Assembly (NCBI GenBank): GCA_900540095.1
Contig: UQEO01000004.1
Coordinates: 1 to 45,906, forward strand
Length of the DNA stretch: 45,906 bases
Origin: an uncultured Collinsella sp.
Lineage (GTDB): Bacteria > Actinomycetota > Coriobacteriia > Coriobacteriales > Coriobacteriaceae
Direction of reading: 5' to 3'
Position numbers and translations under genes: made by a program. Under the pieces are notes generated by a model. It did no database searches and was not told where the DNA came from. It saw only the letters and a program-made list of their open reading frames with translations. Below, one piece after another: positions 34,742-41,715 of this stretch (position 1 is its first letter; each line of letters starts with the position of its first letter).

Positions 34742-35380
34742 ATGGAAATCTTCAACGCGACCAACCTGCTCTACATTTGGGGCGGCTTTGTTAAGACGAT
34801 CGAGATCTCGGCGCTGTCGATCTTTTTCTCGCTCATCTTTGGCACGGTGCTGGCGCTCGTTAAGAGCTATGCGCCCCGCCCGTTTCGTATTTTGGTGAGC
34901 GCCTATATTGAGCTGTTCCGCTGCACGCCAAACCTGCTGTGGATCCTGTTTATCTACTTTACGGTGCAGGGTTTGGACATTGTGATTTCGACCATCGCCT
35001 TTACGCTGTTTACCAGCGCTGTTATGGCCGAGATCGTGCGCGGCGGCCTCAACTCGATTCCGCGCGGCCAGTTTGAGGCGGCGCAGAGCCAGGGCTTTGG
35101 CTTCTTTGCCACCATGCGCTACATCATTCTGCCGCAGACGTTTAAGACGATCATTCCGGCGCTGTTTAGCCAGTGCACGACCGTCATCAAGGACAGCTCG
35201 TATCTTTCGGGCATTAACGTGGCCGAACTCATGTACACGGCTAACGTCGTGATGGCCCACGCGATCGACCTGTCGCAGGTTCTTATGCTCTACGGCTTGG
35301 TGTTTGCGATGTACTTTGTGCTTAACTTTGGTATCTCGCTGCTGGTGAGGGCTTATCAACGCCGTATCGTAGCCGCATAG
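34742..35380 (+). CDS. Amino acid ABC transporter permease 2
   Basis: A 212-residue permease paralogous to its neighbour. It has FVKTIEISALSIFFSLIFGT, the EAA-loop NSIPRGQFEAAQSQGFGFF...RYIILPQ, and TTVIKDSSYLSGINVAELM. It probably forms a heterodimer with the upstream permease, driven by the ATPase encoded at 32351. It is the last gene of the importer operon; a long hairpin (35381-35486) follows directly after its stop. Confidence 0.93.
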   Translation: MEIFNATNLLYIWGGFVKTIEISALSIFFSLIFGTVLALVKSYAPRPFRILVSAYIELFRCTPNLLWILFIYFTVQGLDIVISTIAFTLFTSAVMAEIVRGGLNSIPRGQFEAAQSQGFGFFATMRYIILPQTFKTIIPALFSQCTTVIKDSSYLSGINVAELMYTANVVMAHAIDLSQVLMLYGLVFAMYFVLNFGISLLVRAYQRRIVAA

Positions 35381-35486
35381 CCTGGCTTTCCCTGGCACCC
35401 AACCTTGGCCTTCAAACCGTCGCTCGCGTACCAAAGTACGCGTCGCTCCTCTTTCAGGCCAATCTTGGGCACCAGGAAAACCCAGG
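35381..35486. repeat. 106-nt long hairpin element
   Basis: CCTGGCACCCAACCTTGGCC (35391-35410) pairs with GGCCAATCTTGGGCACCAGG (35457-35476) with few mismatches. An outer CCTGG/CCAGG continuation reaches 35381-35486. The tip is formed by GCGTACcaaaGTACGC. It begins at the permease stop codon. It contains CGCTCGCGTAC, similar to GCTCGCGTGTAC in the hairpin at 32042-32141. Confidence 0.75.
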
Positions 35487-35548
35487 TACGGTATCGTGGG
35501 AAAAGGCGATAGACAGCCTTTTTTCTCATTTGTTAGAAAGGAATCGCG

Positions 35549-36172
35549 ATGAGCGATCTGGAGAACAAGAAGAGCCCCGTGGTCATTACCATCGCGCGTG
35601 ACTTTGGTGCCGAGGGCCACGAGATTGGCCGTATCCTTGCCAACGAACTGGGGATTCCGCTGTATGACAACGAGCTGCTGGTGCGTGCGTCGCTGCGTGC
35701 GGGCGAGTCGCTCGATAAGATGGCCGCCTATGACGAGCGTCTGGCTGTGGAGAACATGGCGTTTTTGCCCGACCGCTACGACGCGCGCTCGTACTCGGAC
35801 AAGTTGTTCCAAAAGATGAGCCAGGTGATTTTGGACCTGGGCGAGACCGAGAGCTGCATTATCGAAGGCCGCCTGTCCGATTATCTGCTTCGCAATAACC
35901 CCAACCACATTGCCGTGTTGGTGACCGCTCCCTTTGAGGATCGCGTCGAGATTGTGCGCAAGAAGCGCGGCCTCAACAAAAAGAAGGGCGCCAAGCTGGT
36001 CAAACAGCAGCAGAAGGCGCGCGAGGCGTTCTATAAGCGCTACAGCGCCGGAAAGTGGAAGATGACGAGCGGCAAGGACATCGTCGTCAACCGCGCCAAG
36101 CTGGGCCGCGAGGGTTGCAAAAACGTCATCGCCGCTGCCTACCGCTACAAAGTCGCCCAGCTCGAAAGCTAA
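35549..36172 (+). CDS. Cytidylate kinase-like family protein
   Basis: A 207-residue protein of the Cytidylate_kin2 type. The opening VVITIARDFGAEGHEIGRILANELGIPLYDNELL matches the family. But the P-loop is GAEGHEIG rather than the usual GSGG-type, so nucleotide binding may be altered. IIEGRLSDYLL and HIAVLVTAPFEDRVEIVRKKRGL follow. GAAAGGAA precedes the ATG. The substrate of this family is not established. It stands alone between the importer operon and the minus-strand NfnAB genes. Confidence 0.8.
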   Translation: MSDLENKKSPVVITIARDFGAEGHEIGRILANELGIPLYDNELLVRASLRAGESLDKMAAYDERLAVENMAFLPDRYDARSYSDKLFQKMSQVILDLGETESCIIEGRLSDYLLRNNPNHIAVLVTAPFEDRVEIVRKKRGLNKKKGAKLVKQQQKAREAFYKRYSAGKWKMTSGKDIVVNRAKLGREGCKNVIAAAYRYKVAQLES

Positions 36173-36183
36173 CCAACCAGAGC

Positions 36184-36214
36184 CGCCACAAAGGGACAGG
36201 TACCTTTGTGGTGG
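36184..36214. repeat. GGGACAGG palindrome, left member of a pair
   Basis: CGCCACAAAGG and CCTTTGTGGTGG flank GACAGGTA. It is matched in inverse orientation by 36431-36473, so the two bracket the alternating repeat array between them. Confidence 0.7.
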
Positions 36215-36275
36215 GTTTTGTTTTAGGTCGAGGGGAAGGCTTTGGCGGCAGTGCCTATCCTCGGCTTTTGCAAAA

Positions 36276-36411
36276 TCTCGATCTGTAACACCAAGCCAGC
36301 GAAAATGGCTCTAACTGTTACAGATTGAGATGAACTATCCGGGCGTCAACCTAACGTCTCGATCTGTAACAACTACAAGGCTCAACGGGCTCCAGGTGTT
36401 ACAGATTGAGA
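36276..36411. repeat. Alternating 15-bp repeat array (REPIN-like)
   Basis: TCTCGATCTGTAACA or its near complement TGTTACAGATTGAGA occurs four times, at 36276, 36316, 36357 and 36397. Orientation alternates and spacing is 40-41 bp. The 25-26 nt segments between copies are unlike each other. It therefore forms two 55-nt hairpins with the same stem and different tips. This is not CRISPR. It most resembles paired REP sequences. Confidence 0.85.
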
Positions 36412-36430
36412 CAAAACGACCGACCAGGCC

Positions 36431-36473
36431 CCAAACCACCACAAAGGTGCCTGTCCCCTTTGTGGTGGTTTGG
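36431..36473. repeat. GGGACAGG palindrome, right member of a pair
   Basis: CCAAACCACCACAAAGG and its complement form a perfect 17-bp stem around TGCCTGTCC. It shares its stem core with 36184-36214 and lies in inverse orientation. Confidence 0.8.
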
Positions 36474-36485
36474 GCGGCCGGCATA

Positions 36486-36524
36486 GAAAAAGTCCCCGCC
36501 GGGCGTGTGCTCGACGGGGACTTT
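36486..36524 (-). terminator. Terminator of the nfnAB operon
   Basis: Read on the minus strand, AAAGTCCCCG pairs with CGGGGACTTT and is followed by a T run. It lies about 30 bp past the stop of the NfnB-like gene. Confidence 0.85.
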
Positions 36525-36552
36525 GCCGTTTGATGGCTAGCGCTGTGGGTGA

Positions 36553-37962
36553 TTACTCGCCCAGCAGGCTCTTGGTGATGGAAGCGGCGGCCTTCTTGCC
36601 GGCGCCCATCGCCAGAATGACCGTAGCGGCACCGGTGACGATGTCGCCGCCGGCCCAGATGCGGGGATCGGTGGTCTGGCCGGTCTCCTCGTCAGCGACG
36701 ATGTAGCCCCACTTGTTGAGCTCCATCTTGCCGCCGATCTTCTTTGCGAAGGGGTTGGCGTTGGTGCCGATAGCCGAGATCGCGACGTCGCAGGGAATCT
36801 CCTCGATGGCGCCCTCGATGGGCACCGGGCGACGACGACCGGACTCGTCGGGCTCGCCGAGCTCCATCTTCTGGACCTTGACGGCGCACACGGAGCCGTC
36901 CTCGCCAGCGACAAACTCGAGCGGGGAGACGAGCGGCAGAACCTCGACGCCCTCGGCCTTGGCATGGTGCAGCTCGGCGCGACGGCAGGGCATCTCGTCC
37001 TCGGTACGGCGGTAAGCGATGATGGCGTGCTCGGCGCCCAGACGCTTGGCGGTACGGACGGCGTCCATAGCCACGTTGCCGCCGCCAAAGACGACGACGT
37101 TCTTGCCGTGCTTGGTGGGGGTGTCGTACTCGGGGAACTTGTTGGCCTTCATCAGGTTCACGCGGGTGAGGTACTCGTTCGCGAAGAAGACGTTGGGCAG
37201 GTTCTCGCCGGGGACGTTGAGGAACTTGGGCAGGCCGGCGCCGGTCGCCACGTAGATGGCGTCGAAGCCCTGCTCGAACAGCTCCTCGGCCGTGGCCATG
37301 TTGCCCACGACGGAGTTGTACTCAAATTTGACGCCCATGTCCTCCAGGCCGTCGATCTCGCGCTTGACGACTGCCTTGGGCAGACGAAACTCGGGGATGC
37401 CGTAGACCAGCACGCCGCCGCCGGTAAAGAAGGCCTCAAAGACGGTGACGTCAAAGCCGTTGCGGGCGAGCTCGCCGGCGCAGGTGATGCCGGACGGGCC
37501 AGAGCCCACGACGGCGACCTTCTTGCCGTTCTTGGGAGCCATCTTGGGCGTGGAGGCGAGCTCGGGGCGATCACCCAGGAAGCGCTCGAGCTGGCCGATG
37601 GCCACGGGCTCGGACTTCTTACCACGGATGCACTTGCCCTCGCACTGGTTCTCCTGCGGGCAGACGCGGCCGCAGATGGCGGGAAGCATGGAGTCCTCGC
37701 GGATGGTATCGAGGGCGCCGCCGAAGTCCTTCGCGCGGATCTGCTCGATAAAGCGGGGGATGTTGATGTTGACGGGGCAGCCCTCGACACAGAACGGCTT
37801 CTTGCAGTTGAGGCAGCGCTCGGCCTCGGCCAGCGCCATCTCCTCGGTGAAGCCCTTGTCGACGGGGCGGAAGTCGCAGGCGCGCTCGGCAGCCGGCTCC
37901 TCGTTATCGGGGGTGCGGGGCGACTTCATATCGGCAACGAAACGACCGTTAACTAGTGGCAT
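36553..37962 (-). CDS. NADPH-dependent glutamate synthase beta-like protein (NfnB/SudA type)
   Basis: A 469-residue flavoprotein. N-terminal cysteines for two [4Fe-4S] clusters are visible in CLNCKKPFCVEGCPVNINIP and CGRVCPQENQCEGKCIRG. The FAD site is VAVVGSGPSGITCAGELARNG, and the NADP site is NVVVFGGGNVAMDAVRTAKRLG. With the partner gene upstream it matches the NfnAB pair, which links ferredoxin, NADH and NADPH by electron bifurcation in anaerobes. It could instead be the sulfide dehydrogenase or a homotetrameric glutamate synthase of the same family. Its start overlaps the partner's end by 10 bp. Confidence 0.9.
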   Translation of the reverse strand: MPLVNGRFVADMKSPRTPDNEEPAAERACDFRPVDKGFTEEMALAEAERCLNCKKPFCVEGCPVNINIPRFIEQIRAKDFGGALDTIREDSMLPAICGRVCPQENQCEGKCIRGKKSEPVAIGQLERFLGDRPELASTPKMAPKNGKKVAVVGSGPSGITCAGELARNGFDVTVFEAFFTGGGVLVYGIPEFRLPKAVVKREIDGLEDMGVKFEYNSVVGNMATAEELFEQGFDAIYVATGAGLPKFLNVPGENLPNVFFANEYLTRVNLMKANKFPEYDTPTKHGKNVVVFGGGNVAMDAVRTAKRLGAEHAIIAYRRTEDEMPCRRAELHHAKAEGVEVLPLVSPLEFVAGEDGSVCAVKVQKMELGEPDESGRRRPVPIEGAIEEIPCDVAISAIGTNANPFAKKIGGKMELNKWGYIVADEETGQTTDPRIWAGGDIVTGAATVILAMGAGKKAAASITKSLLGE

Positions 37963-38792
37963 GCGCAGCTCTTTTCCTCATAGGCCTTGAGGGACTCGCC
38001 CTCTTCGGAACGGTAAGCGGCTTGGCGGGCACGAAGGTCATCCCAGTCGACCAGGGTGGCATCGAAGTCGGGGCCGTCGACGCAAGCGAACTTGGTCACG
38101 CCGCCCACCTCGACGCGGCAGCAGCCGCACATACCGGGGCCGTCAACCATGATGGGGTTGAGCGACGCAGTGATGGGGGTGTCGTACTTCTGAGCGGTGA
38201 GGGTCGAGAACTTCATCATCGGAACGGGGCCGACGCAGAAGACCTGACTCACGGCCTTGTCCTGCAGCAGGCGCTCCAGCGGAGCTGTGACAACGCCCTG
38301 CTCGCCGTAGGAGCCGTCGTCGGTGGTGATATGGATGTGGTCCTCGTCGAGGAGCTCGCGGAACTGTTCCTCCATGAGCAGGAGGTCCTTGGTGCGGGCG
38401 CCCATGATGGCGTGGACCTCATGACCGGTCTCGACCAGGTGCTTGGCGACCGGGAAGGCGATTGCCAGGCCGACGCCGCCGCCAATGACGGCGCAGGGAC
38501 CCTCGGCCATCTCGGTGGGAACGCCCAGCGGACCCACGACGTCGCGCAGCGACTCTCCGGCCTCGTAGGTGGAAAGCATCTCGGTGGTCTTGCCGATTAC
38601 CATGAAGATGAACTCGACCCAGCCCTCGTCTTCGTTCCAGCCGGCCAGGGTAAACGGGACGCGCTCGCCCGTCTCGTTGGCGCGAACCATGAGGAACTGT
38701 CCAGCGTGCGCATGTTTGGCGATTGCAGGCGCCTCGATGCGGAACTTGAACACCTTCTCCGAGAACTGCGTCTTCTCCAGGATCTTATACAT
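37953..38792 (-). CDS. Sulfide/dihydroorotate dehydrogenase-like FAD/NAD protein (NfnA type)
   Basis: A 279-residue ferredoxin-reductase-fold protein. AGQFLMVRANETGERVPFTLA is the FAD-binding barrel, and CAVIGGGVGLAIAFPVAKHL is the NAD domain. A C-terminal [2Fe-2S] site lies in GMCGCCRVEVGGVTKFACVDGP. It pairs with the NfnB-like protein, whose start overlaps its stop. It is first in the two-gene minus-strand operon. Role in balancing NADH, NADPH and ferredoxin is established for the family and inferred here. Confidence 0.9.
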   Translation of the reverse strand: MYKILEKTQFSEKVFKFRIEAPAIAKHAHAGQFLMVRANETGERVPFTLAGWNEDEGWVEFIFMVIGKTTEMLSTYEAGESLRDVVGPLGVPTEMAEGPCAVIGGGVGLAIAFPVAKHLVETGHEVHAIMGARTKDLLLMEEQFRELLDEDHIHITTDDGSYGEQGVVTAPLERLLQDKAVSQVFCVGPVPMMKFSTLTAQKYDTPITASLNPIMVDGPGMCGCCRVEVGGVTKFACVDGPDFDATLVDWDDLRARQAAYRSEEGESLKAYEEKSCACH

Positions 38793-38949
38793 AGAACCCC
38801 TCTCTTGTTAGGGCCGCCGAACCGTGCCTCCACGGAAATGGACGGTAGCCCGAATAAAACCGTACGCGCACAGGCGTTGTGCAGACATACGGTGCAAATT
38901 ATACCCTCATGGACATGCTGTTTACGTGTATCTTCGGCAGGCGGGAAAA

Positions 38950-39156
38950 GTGACCTACCAAAAAGGGACAGGTTTATTTTGGCAGGTTTTATCAGGCAAA
39001 ACGGCAAAGGGGGCCGGCCTCGGGTTGTGATGAGGCCGGCCCCCTTTGGGGCGCTATGTGTGTATGGCGGCACAGGGTTTATTGCGATGCGGCCGCTGCG
39101 GCGTTTCCGCACATAAAACCTGCCAAAATAAACCTGTCCCTTTTTGGTAGGTTTTA
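38950..39156. repeat. Composite element: 39-bp inverted GGGACAGG ends around a GC hairpin
   Basis: The ends (about 38950-38990 and 39114-39156) are near-perfect inverted copies of a repeat containing AAAAAGGGACAGG and TTTTGGCAGGTTTT. Between them, 39006-39021 and 39032-39047 make a perfect 16-bp GC hairpin (AAAGGGGGCCGGCCTC) that could terminate transcription in both directions. The right end overlaps the pth stop. The rest of the 38793-39153 gap is the NfnA promoter region, where I see no clear boxes. Confidence 0.8.
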
Positions 39157-39783
39157 GTGCTTGCCGTTGGCGGAGGCGGCACCGTTGACATGGTCGCGGG
39201 CATAGACCACGCCGTGCACGATCGCCAGGCCGGCGGCGTCGGCCGCGCGGACGCAGGTGTCCTGGAAATCCTCGGCCTCGCGGGCGCGCAGCTGTTTAAG
39301 CACGTAGTCGGCGACGGCCATCTTGCCGGGAGGATTACCGATGCCGGTGCGGATGCGGCTGAAGTCGCGGCTGCCCATCTTGTCGATGATGGAACGCAGG
39401 CCGTTGTGGCCAGCATGGCCGCCGCCCACCTTAACACGCACGTCGCCGGCGGGAATATCAAGCTCGTCGTGGATTACGAGCAGTTCCTCGGCCTTGATCT
39501 TGTACTCGCGGCAGAGCTTGGAGATAGGACCGCCCGAGGTATTCATGTACGACTGCGGCTTGACCAGCACAATCTGACGCTTGCCGCCCTCTTCCTCGGA
39601 GTCGTTGATGTTGATGAGCGCGATCTCGGCGCCGGCCTGGTTTTTCCAGTACGTGACGCCGGCCTGACGGGCCAGCTCGTCGATTGCCTTAAAGCCGGCG
39701 TTGTGGCGGGTCTCGGCATATTCTTCGCCCGGGTTGCCAAGCCCGGCAACCATGCGAATCTTGAGCGGCTGTGCAGCTGCCAT
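39154..39783 (-). CDS. pth: Peptidyl-tRNA hydrolase
   Basis: A 209-residue Pth enzyme that frees tRNA from peptidyl-tRNA released by stalled ribosomes. MVAGLGNPGEEYAETRHNAGF carries the catalytic His. FVHDELDIP-type (VIHDELDIPAGDVRVK) and GGHAGHNGLRSI are present. The C-terminal tail is about 15 residues longer than usual. In many Gram-positives pth follows prs directly. Here a 1.7-kb repeat-bounded segment with another gene separates them. Confidence 0.95.
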   Translation of the reverse strand: MAAAQPLKIRMVAGLGNPGEEYAETRHNAGFKAIDELARQAGVTYWKNQAGAEIALININDSEEEGGKRQIVLVKPQSYMNTSGGPISKLCREYKIKAEELLVIHDELDIPAGDVRVKVGGGHAGHNGLRSIIDKMGSRDFSRIRTGIGNPPGKMAVADYVLKQLRAREAEDFQDTCVRAADAAGLAIVHGVVYARDHVNGAASANGKH

Positions 39784-39897
39784 GTGCTTCCTTTCGTCGA
39801 TTTGTCGTCTGCTATGGTGAGCGACCCCGTTGTTGCTGTCAAATGGAGGGCGATCGAGGCTGTTCGGGGGCGTTTGGGCGGCCGCCAGAAACCCAGG
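39784..39897. other. pth upstream region
   Basis: The 114 bp between the pth start and the 203-bp element copy 2 contain the ribosome site GAAAGGAAG next to pth. Nothing else is recognised. Any original promoter in prs would now be displaced by the insertion. Confidence 0.3.
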
Positions 39898-40100
39898 TGG
39901 GCAGTTTGTTCAGATTTGTATAAACCAAGAGGTTTTTGACTGCCATAATTGGGACCGTGGAACTGCCATGGCGCTTTGGGGAGCACATTTCGCGCTATTT
40001 CAGATCTTTCGAGTCTTCAAATGAGGCGATTGGCGCCGGGATGGCGGCAAACCGCCTCGATATTAGTCGTCTGTTTATACAAATCTGAACTAACTGTCCA
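39898..40100. repeat. 203-bp inverted-end element, copy 2
   Basis: The left end (39898-39925) and right end (40073-40100) match as inverted repeats at 26 of 28 positions. Size is exactly 203 bp as in the other copies. It lies 33 bp from the stop of the nuclease-like gene, on the pth side. Confidence 0.85.
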
Positions 40101-40133
40101 GCCCTGCTCGACGGCGCACGGGTGATTCGCTGT

Positions 40134-41261
40134 TTAGACCGGCGCGAGGCCGATTCCAGCCCGCAGGGCGTTGAGCCAAGCGGCTTGACGCTTGCGATAA
40201 CCCTTGATGCGATAGCGGAATCGAGCCCCCGCAAGTCGATACATCGTCTGGGCGAAGGCTTCGAGTGCAACAAGGTCCTTCATTTGGTCACGATTGATGA
40301 CCAGGACGTGGATACCCATGGCCTTAAGGCCATTGTTGCGATTTCCGTCGTGAATGCGAGCGTTTTGAAGCTCATGTCCAATTCCGTTGTATTCGTTGTC
40401 GACTCCGGCGGCCGGGCAATATAAGTCGCAGATGGCATAGGGGATGCCCGAGGACATGTTGACCGCAAGGGTGTCGAAGTCGATTCTATAGTTGAGTAGC
40501 AGGCCTCCCATGGGCAGGCTGCAACATCCGAAACCGCCAAAGCGCATGGGTGCGCCTAGGACGGCAAACATTAAGGATTCCGCTGGGGATGCGGATCCGG
40601 CTCGGGCGAGTTTAACGGCCGTGCGAAAAGAGGCATAGGAGCTGCTTTTGGCGAACCGTGCGATTGCCTCGAGATCTTCGATGGTTGTAGCAGGTTCGCA
40701 TTTGTAGTGCGCCTGTTCGTAACGGGTTTCGGCTTGTCCTTCGGGTGCCGGTTGGCTGCCCTGACAATCAAGATCGCCCATCGCTTCGAAGTCGTCGGCC
40801 TTTGGCCACGTATCGTCATAGGCGATGGGATAGGTTGCCTCGGGCGGAAGGGAGTAGGTTCCGAGCAGCTCCATAAGGAGCATCAAGGTTTTGGCGACCG
40901 ATTCATTTTTGGAACAAAGCATGGCCGTCATGGCAGGAGACGTAGCGTAGATGTCAGCTTCGATGCGCATGATTGCACCTTGGGGAAGAGGGGCGGTGAT
41001 GGTGTGTTGGAGGAGCCGTCCGTCGGGCCGTCTGTTGTTGCCGCCCGCAACAAAGAGATCTAGACACTCGGAGTCGTCTTCGCTCCAGGCGCCAAGTATT
41101 GCAAGGGCCGCAAAGTCTATGGCGTCCTTGTTGGGAACGCAACCTCCGAGGGCTTGTGTCTGTTGCTCGTCATCGATGGCGTCCCAGGGAAGGGCGGAGT
41201 ACGCCCGTCGAGCGCGGCGAATTGCGCGGAGGGCGGAAAGATGCGAAATCACGGTTGTCAT
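40134..41261 (-). CDS. Orphan endonuclease-like protein (Vsr/DUF559-like C-terminus)
   Basis: A 375-residue protein. Residues about 1-250 carry no motif I can name; two Cys-containing patches (GFGCCSLPMGG and DLYCPAAG) are visible. At about 280-325 the pattern DNEYNGIGHELQNARIHDGNRNNGLKAMGIHVLVI resembles the Vsr/DUF559 nuclease core (E-x-x-G-x-x-H, then D-x-x-R-x-x-x-L-x-x-x-G). The order fits a PD-(D/E)xK-fold endonuclease. No methylase or partner is adjacent. It lies between two 203-bp elements and interrupts pth and prs. A defence or mobile-element role is inference. The start is not supported by a good ribosome site. Confidence 0.55.
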   Translation of the reverse strand: MTTVISHLSALRAIRRARRAYSALPWDAIDDEQQTQALGGCVPNKDAIDFAALAILGAWSEDDSECLDLFVAGGNNRRPDGRLLQHTITAPLPQGAIMRIEADIYATSPAMTAMLCSKNESVAKTLMLLMELLGTYSLPPEATYPIAYDDTWPKADDFEAMGDLDCQGSQPAPEGQAETRYEQAHYKCEPATTIEDLEAIARFAKSSSYASFRTAVKLARAGSASPAESLMFAVLGAPMRFGGFGCCSLPMGGLLLNYRIDFDTLAVNMSSGIPYAICDLYCPAAGVDNEYNGIGHELQNARIHDGNRNNGLKAMGIHVLVINRDQMKDLVALEAFAQTMYRLAGARFRYRIKGYRKRQAAWLNALRAGIGLAPV

Positions 41262-41426
41262 AGCTATAAGGTACTAATCCGTTGGCGAAATGATACTGCC
41301 ATATCGTTCTTTTCGCTCAAAGGGGTGTCGCGCGCCGCAGACGGTAACGTGATCATGTGGAATACCTTGAAAAAGTGGAGAATGGAGCGATGGGCTGGCC
41401 TTGGAGCCATCTACTGAGGTGGGTGT
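41262..41426. other. Region upstream of the nuclease-like gene
   Basis: It contains a TATAGCT sequence near the start on the minus strand, a possible -10 box or a near-leaderless start. No gene and no clear ribosome site are seen. Confidence 0.3.
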
Positions 41427-41629
41427 TGGACAGTTAGTTCAGATTTGTATAAGGCGACCGGGGTGTATTGCCGTTGTTGAAGGAATCGGTGGGCAAAATG
41501 GGGCCAATGGCATGGTGAAGAGATCCATAGACGGGGGATCGAGCGGAATTATGCCGGCAAGAGGGCTTTCGACGTATTAAATGGCCCAAACGAATGCCTA
41601 AATAAATGCAAATCTGAACTAACTGTCCA
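41427..41629. repeat. 203-bp inverted-end element, copy 3
   Basis: The ends begin TGGACAGTTAGTTCAGATTTG and are inverted over 21 bp before diverging. Size is exactly 203 bp. A similar GGTGGGT lies just outside each end (41418-41426 and 41631-41637), a possible target duplication. Its interior shares CTTTCGA-n-ATTAAATG-like traces with copy 2. Confidence 0.85.
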
Positions 41630-41652
41630 GGGTGGGTTTGCGAGGAATAGAA

Positions 41653-41682
41653 AAAGGGTCGGAAGCTCGCTTCCGACCCTTT
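41653..41682 (-). terminator. Terminator after prs
   Basis: AAAGGGTCGGAAGC and GCTTCCGACCCTTT form a perfect 14-bp stem with a 2-nt gap, followed on the minus strand by a T run. So pth and the nuclease-like gene are not simply read through from prs. Confidence 0.9.
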
Positions 41683-41715
41683 AAAAACATCAAAGATGAT
41701 GCGATACGAGCTGGA

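Noticed and set aside
34004..35908. A 634-codon minus-strand frame across the permease genes
   Set aside because: It runs antisense to two permeases and the kinase-like gene with no family motifs.
36276..36411. CRISPR array
   Set aside because: Repeats are only 15 bp, alternate in orientation, number four, and no cas genes are present.
36964..39116. Long plus-strand frames opposite the NfnAB genes
   Set aside because: Ala/Gly/Leu/Val-rich shadows of the two flavoprotein genes.
40134..41261. Transposase for the 203-bp elements
   Set aside because: No DDE, Y1 or serine-recombinase pattern is visible; the conserved residues fit a Vsr/DUF559-like nuclease better.
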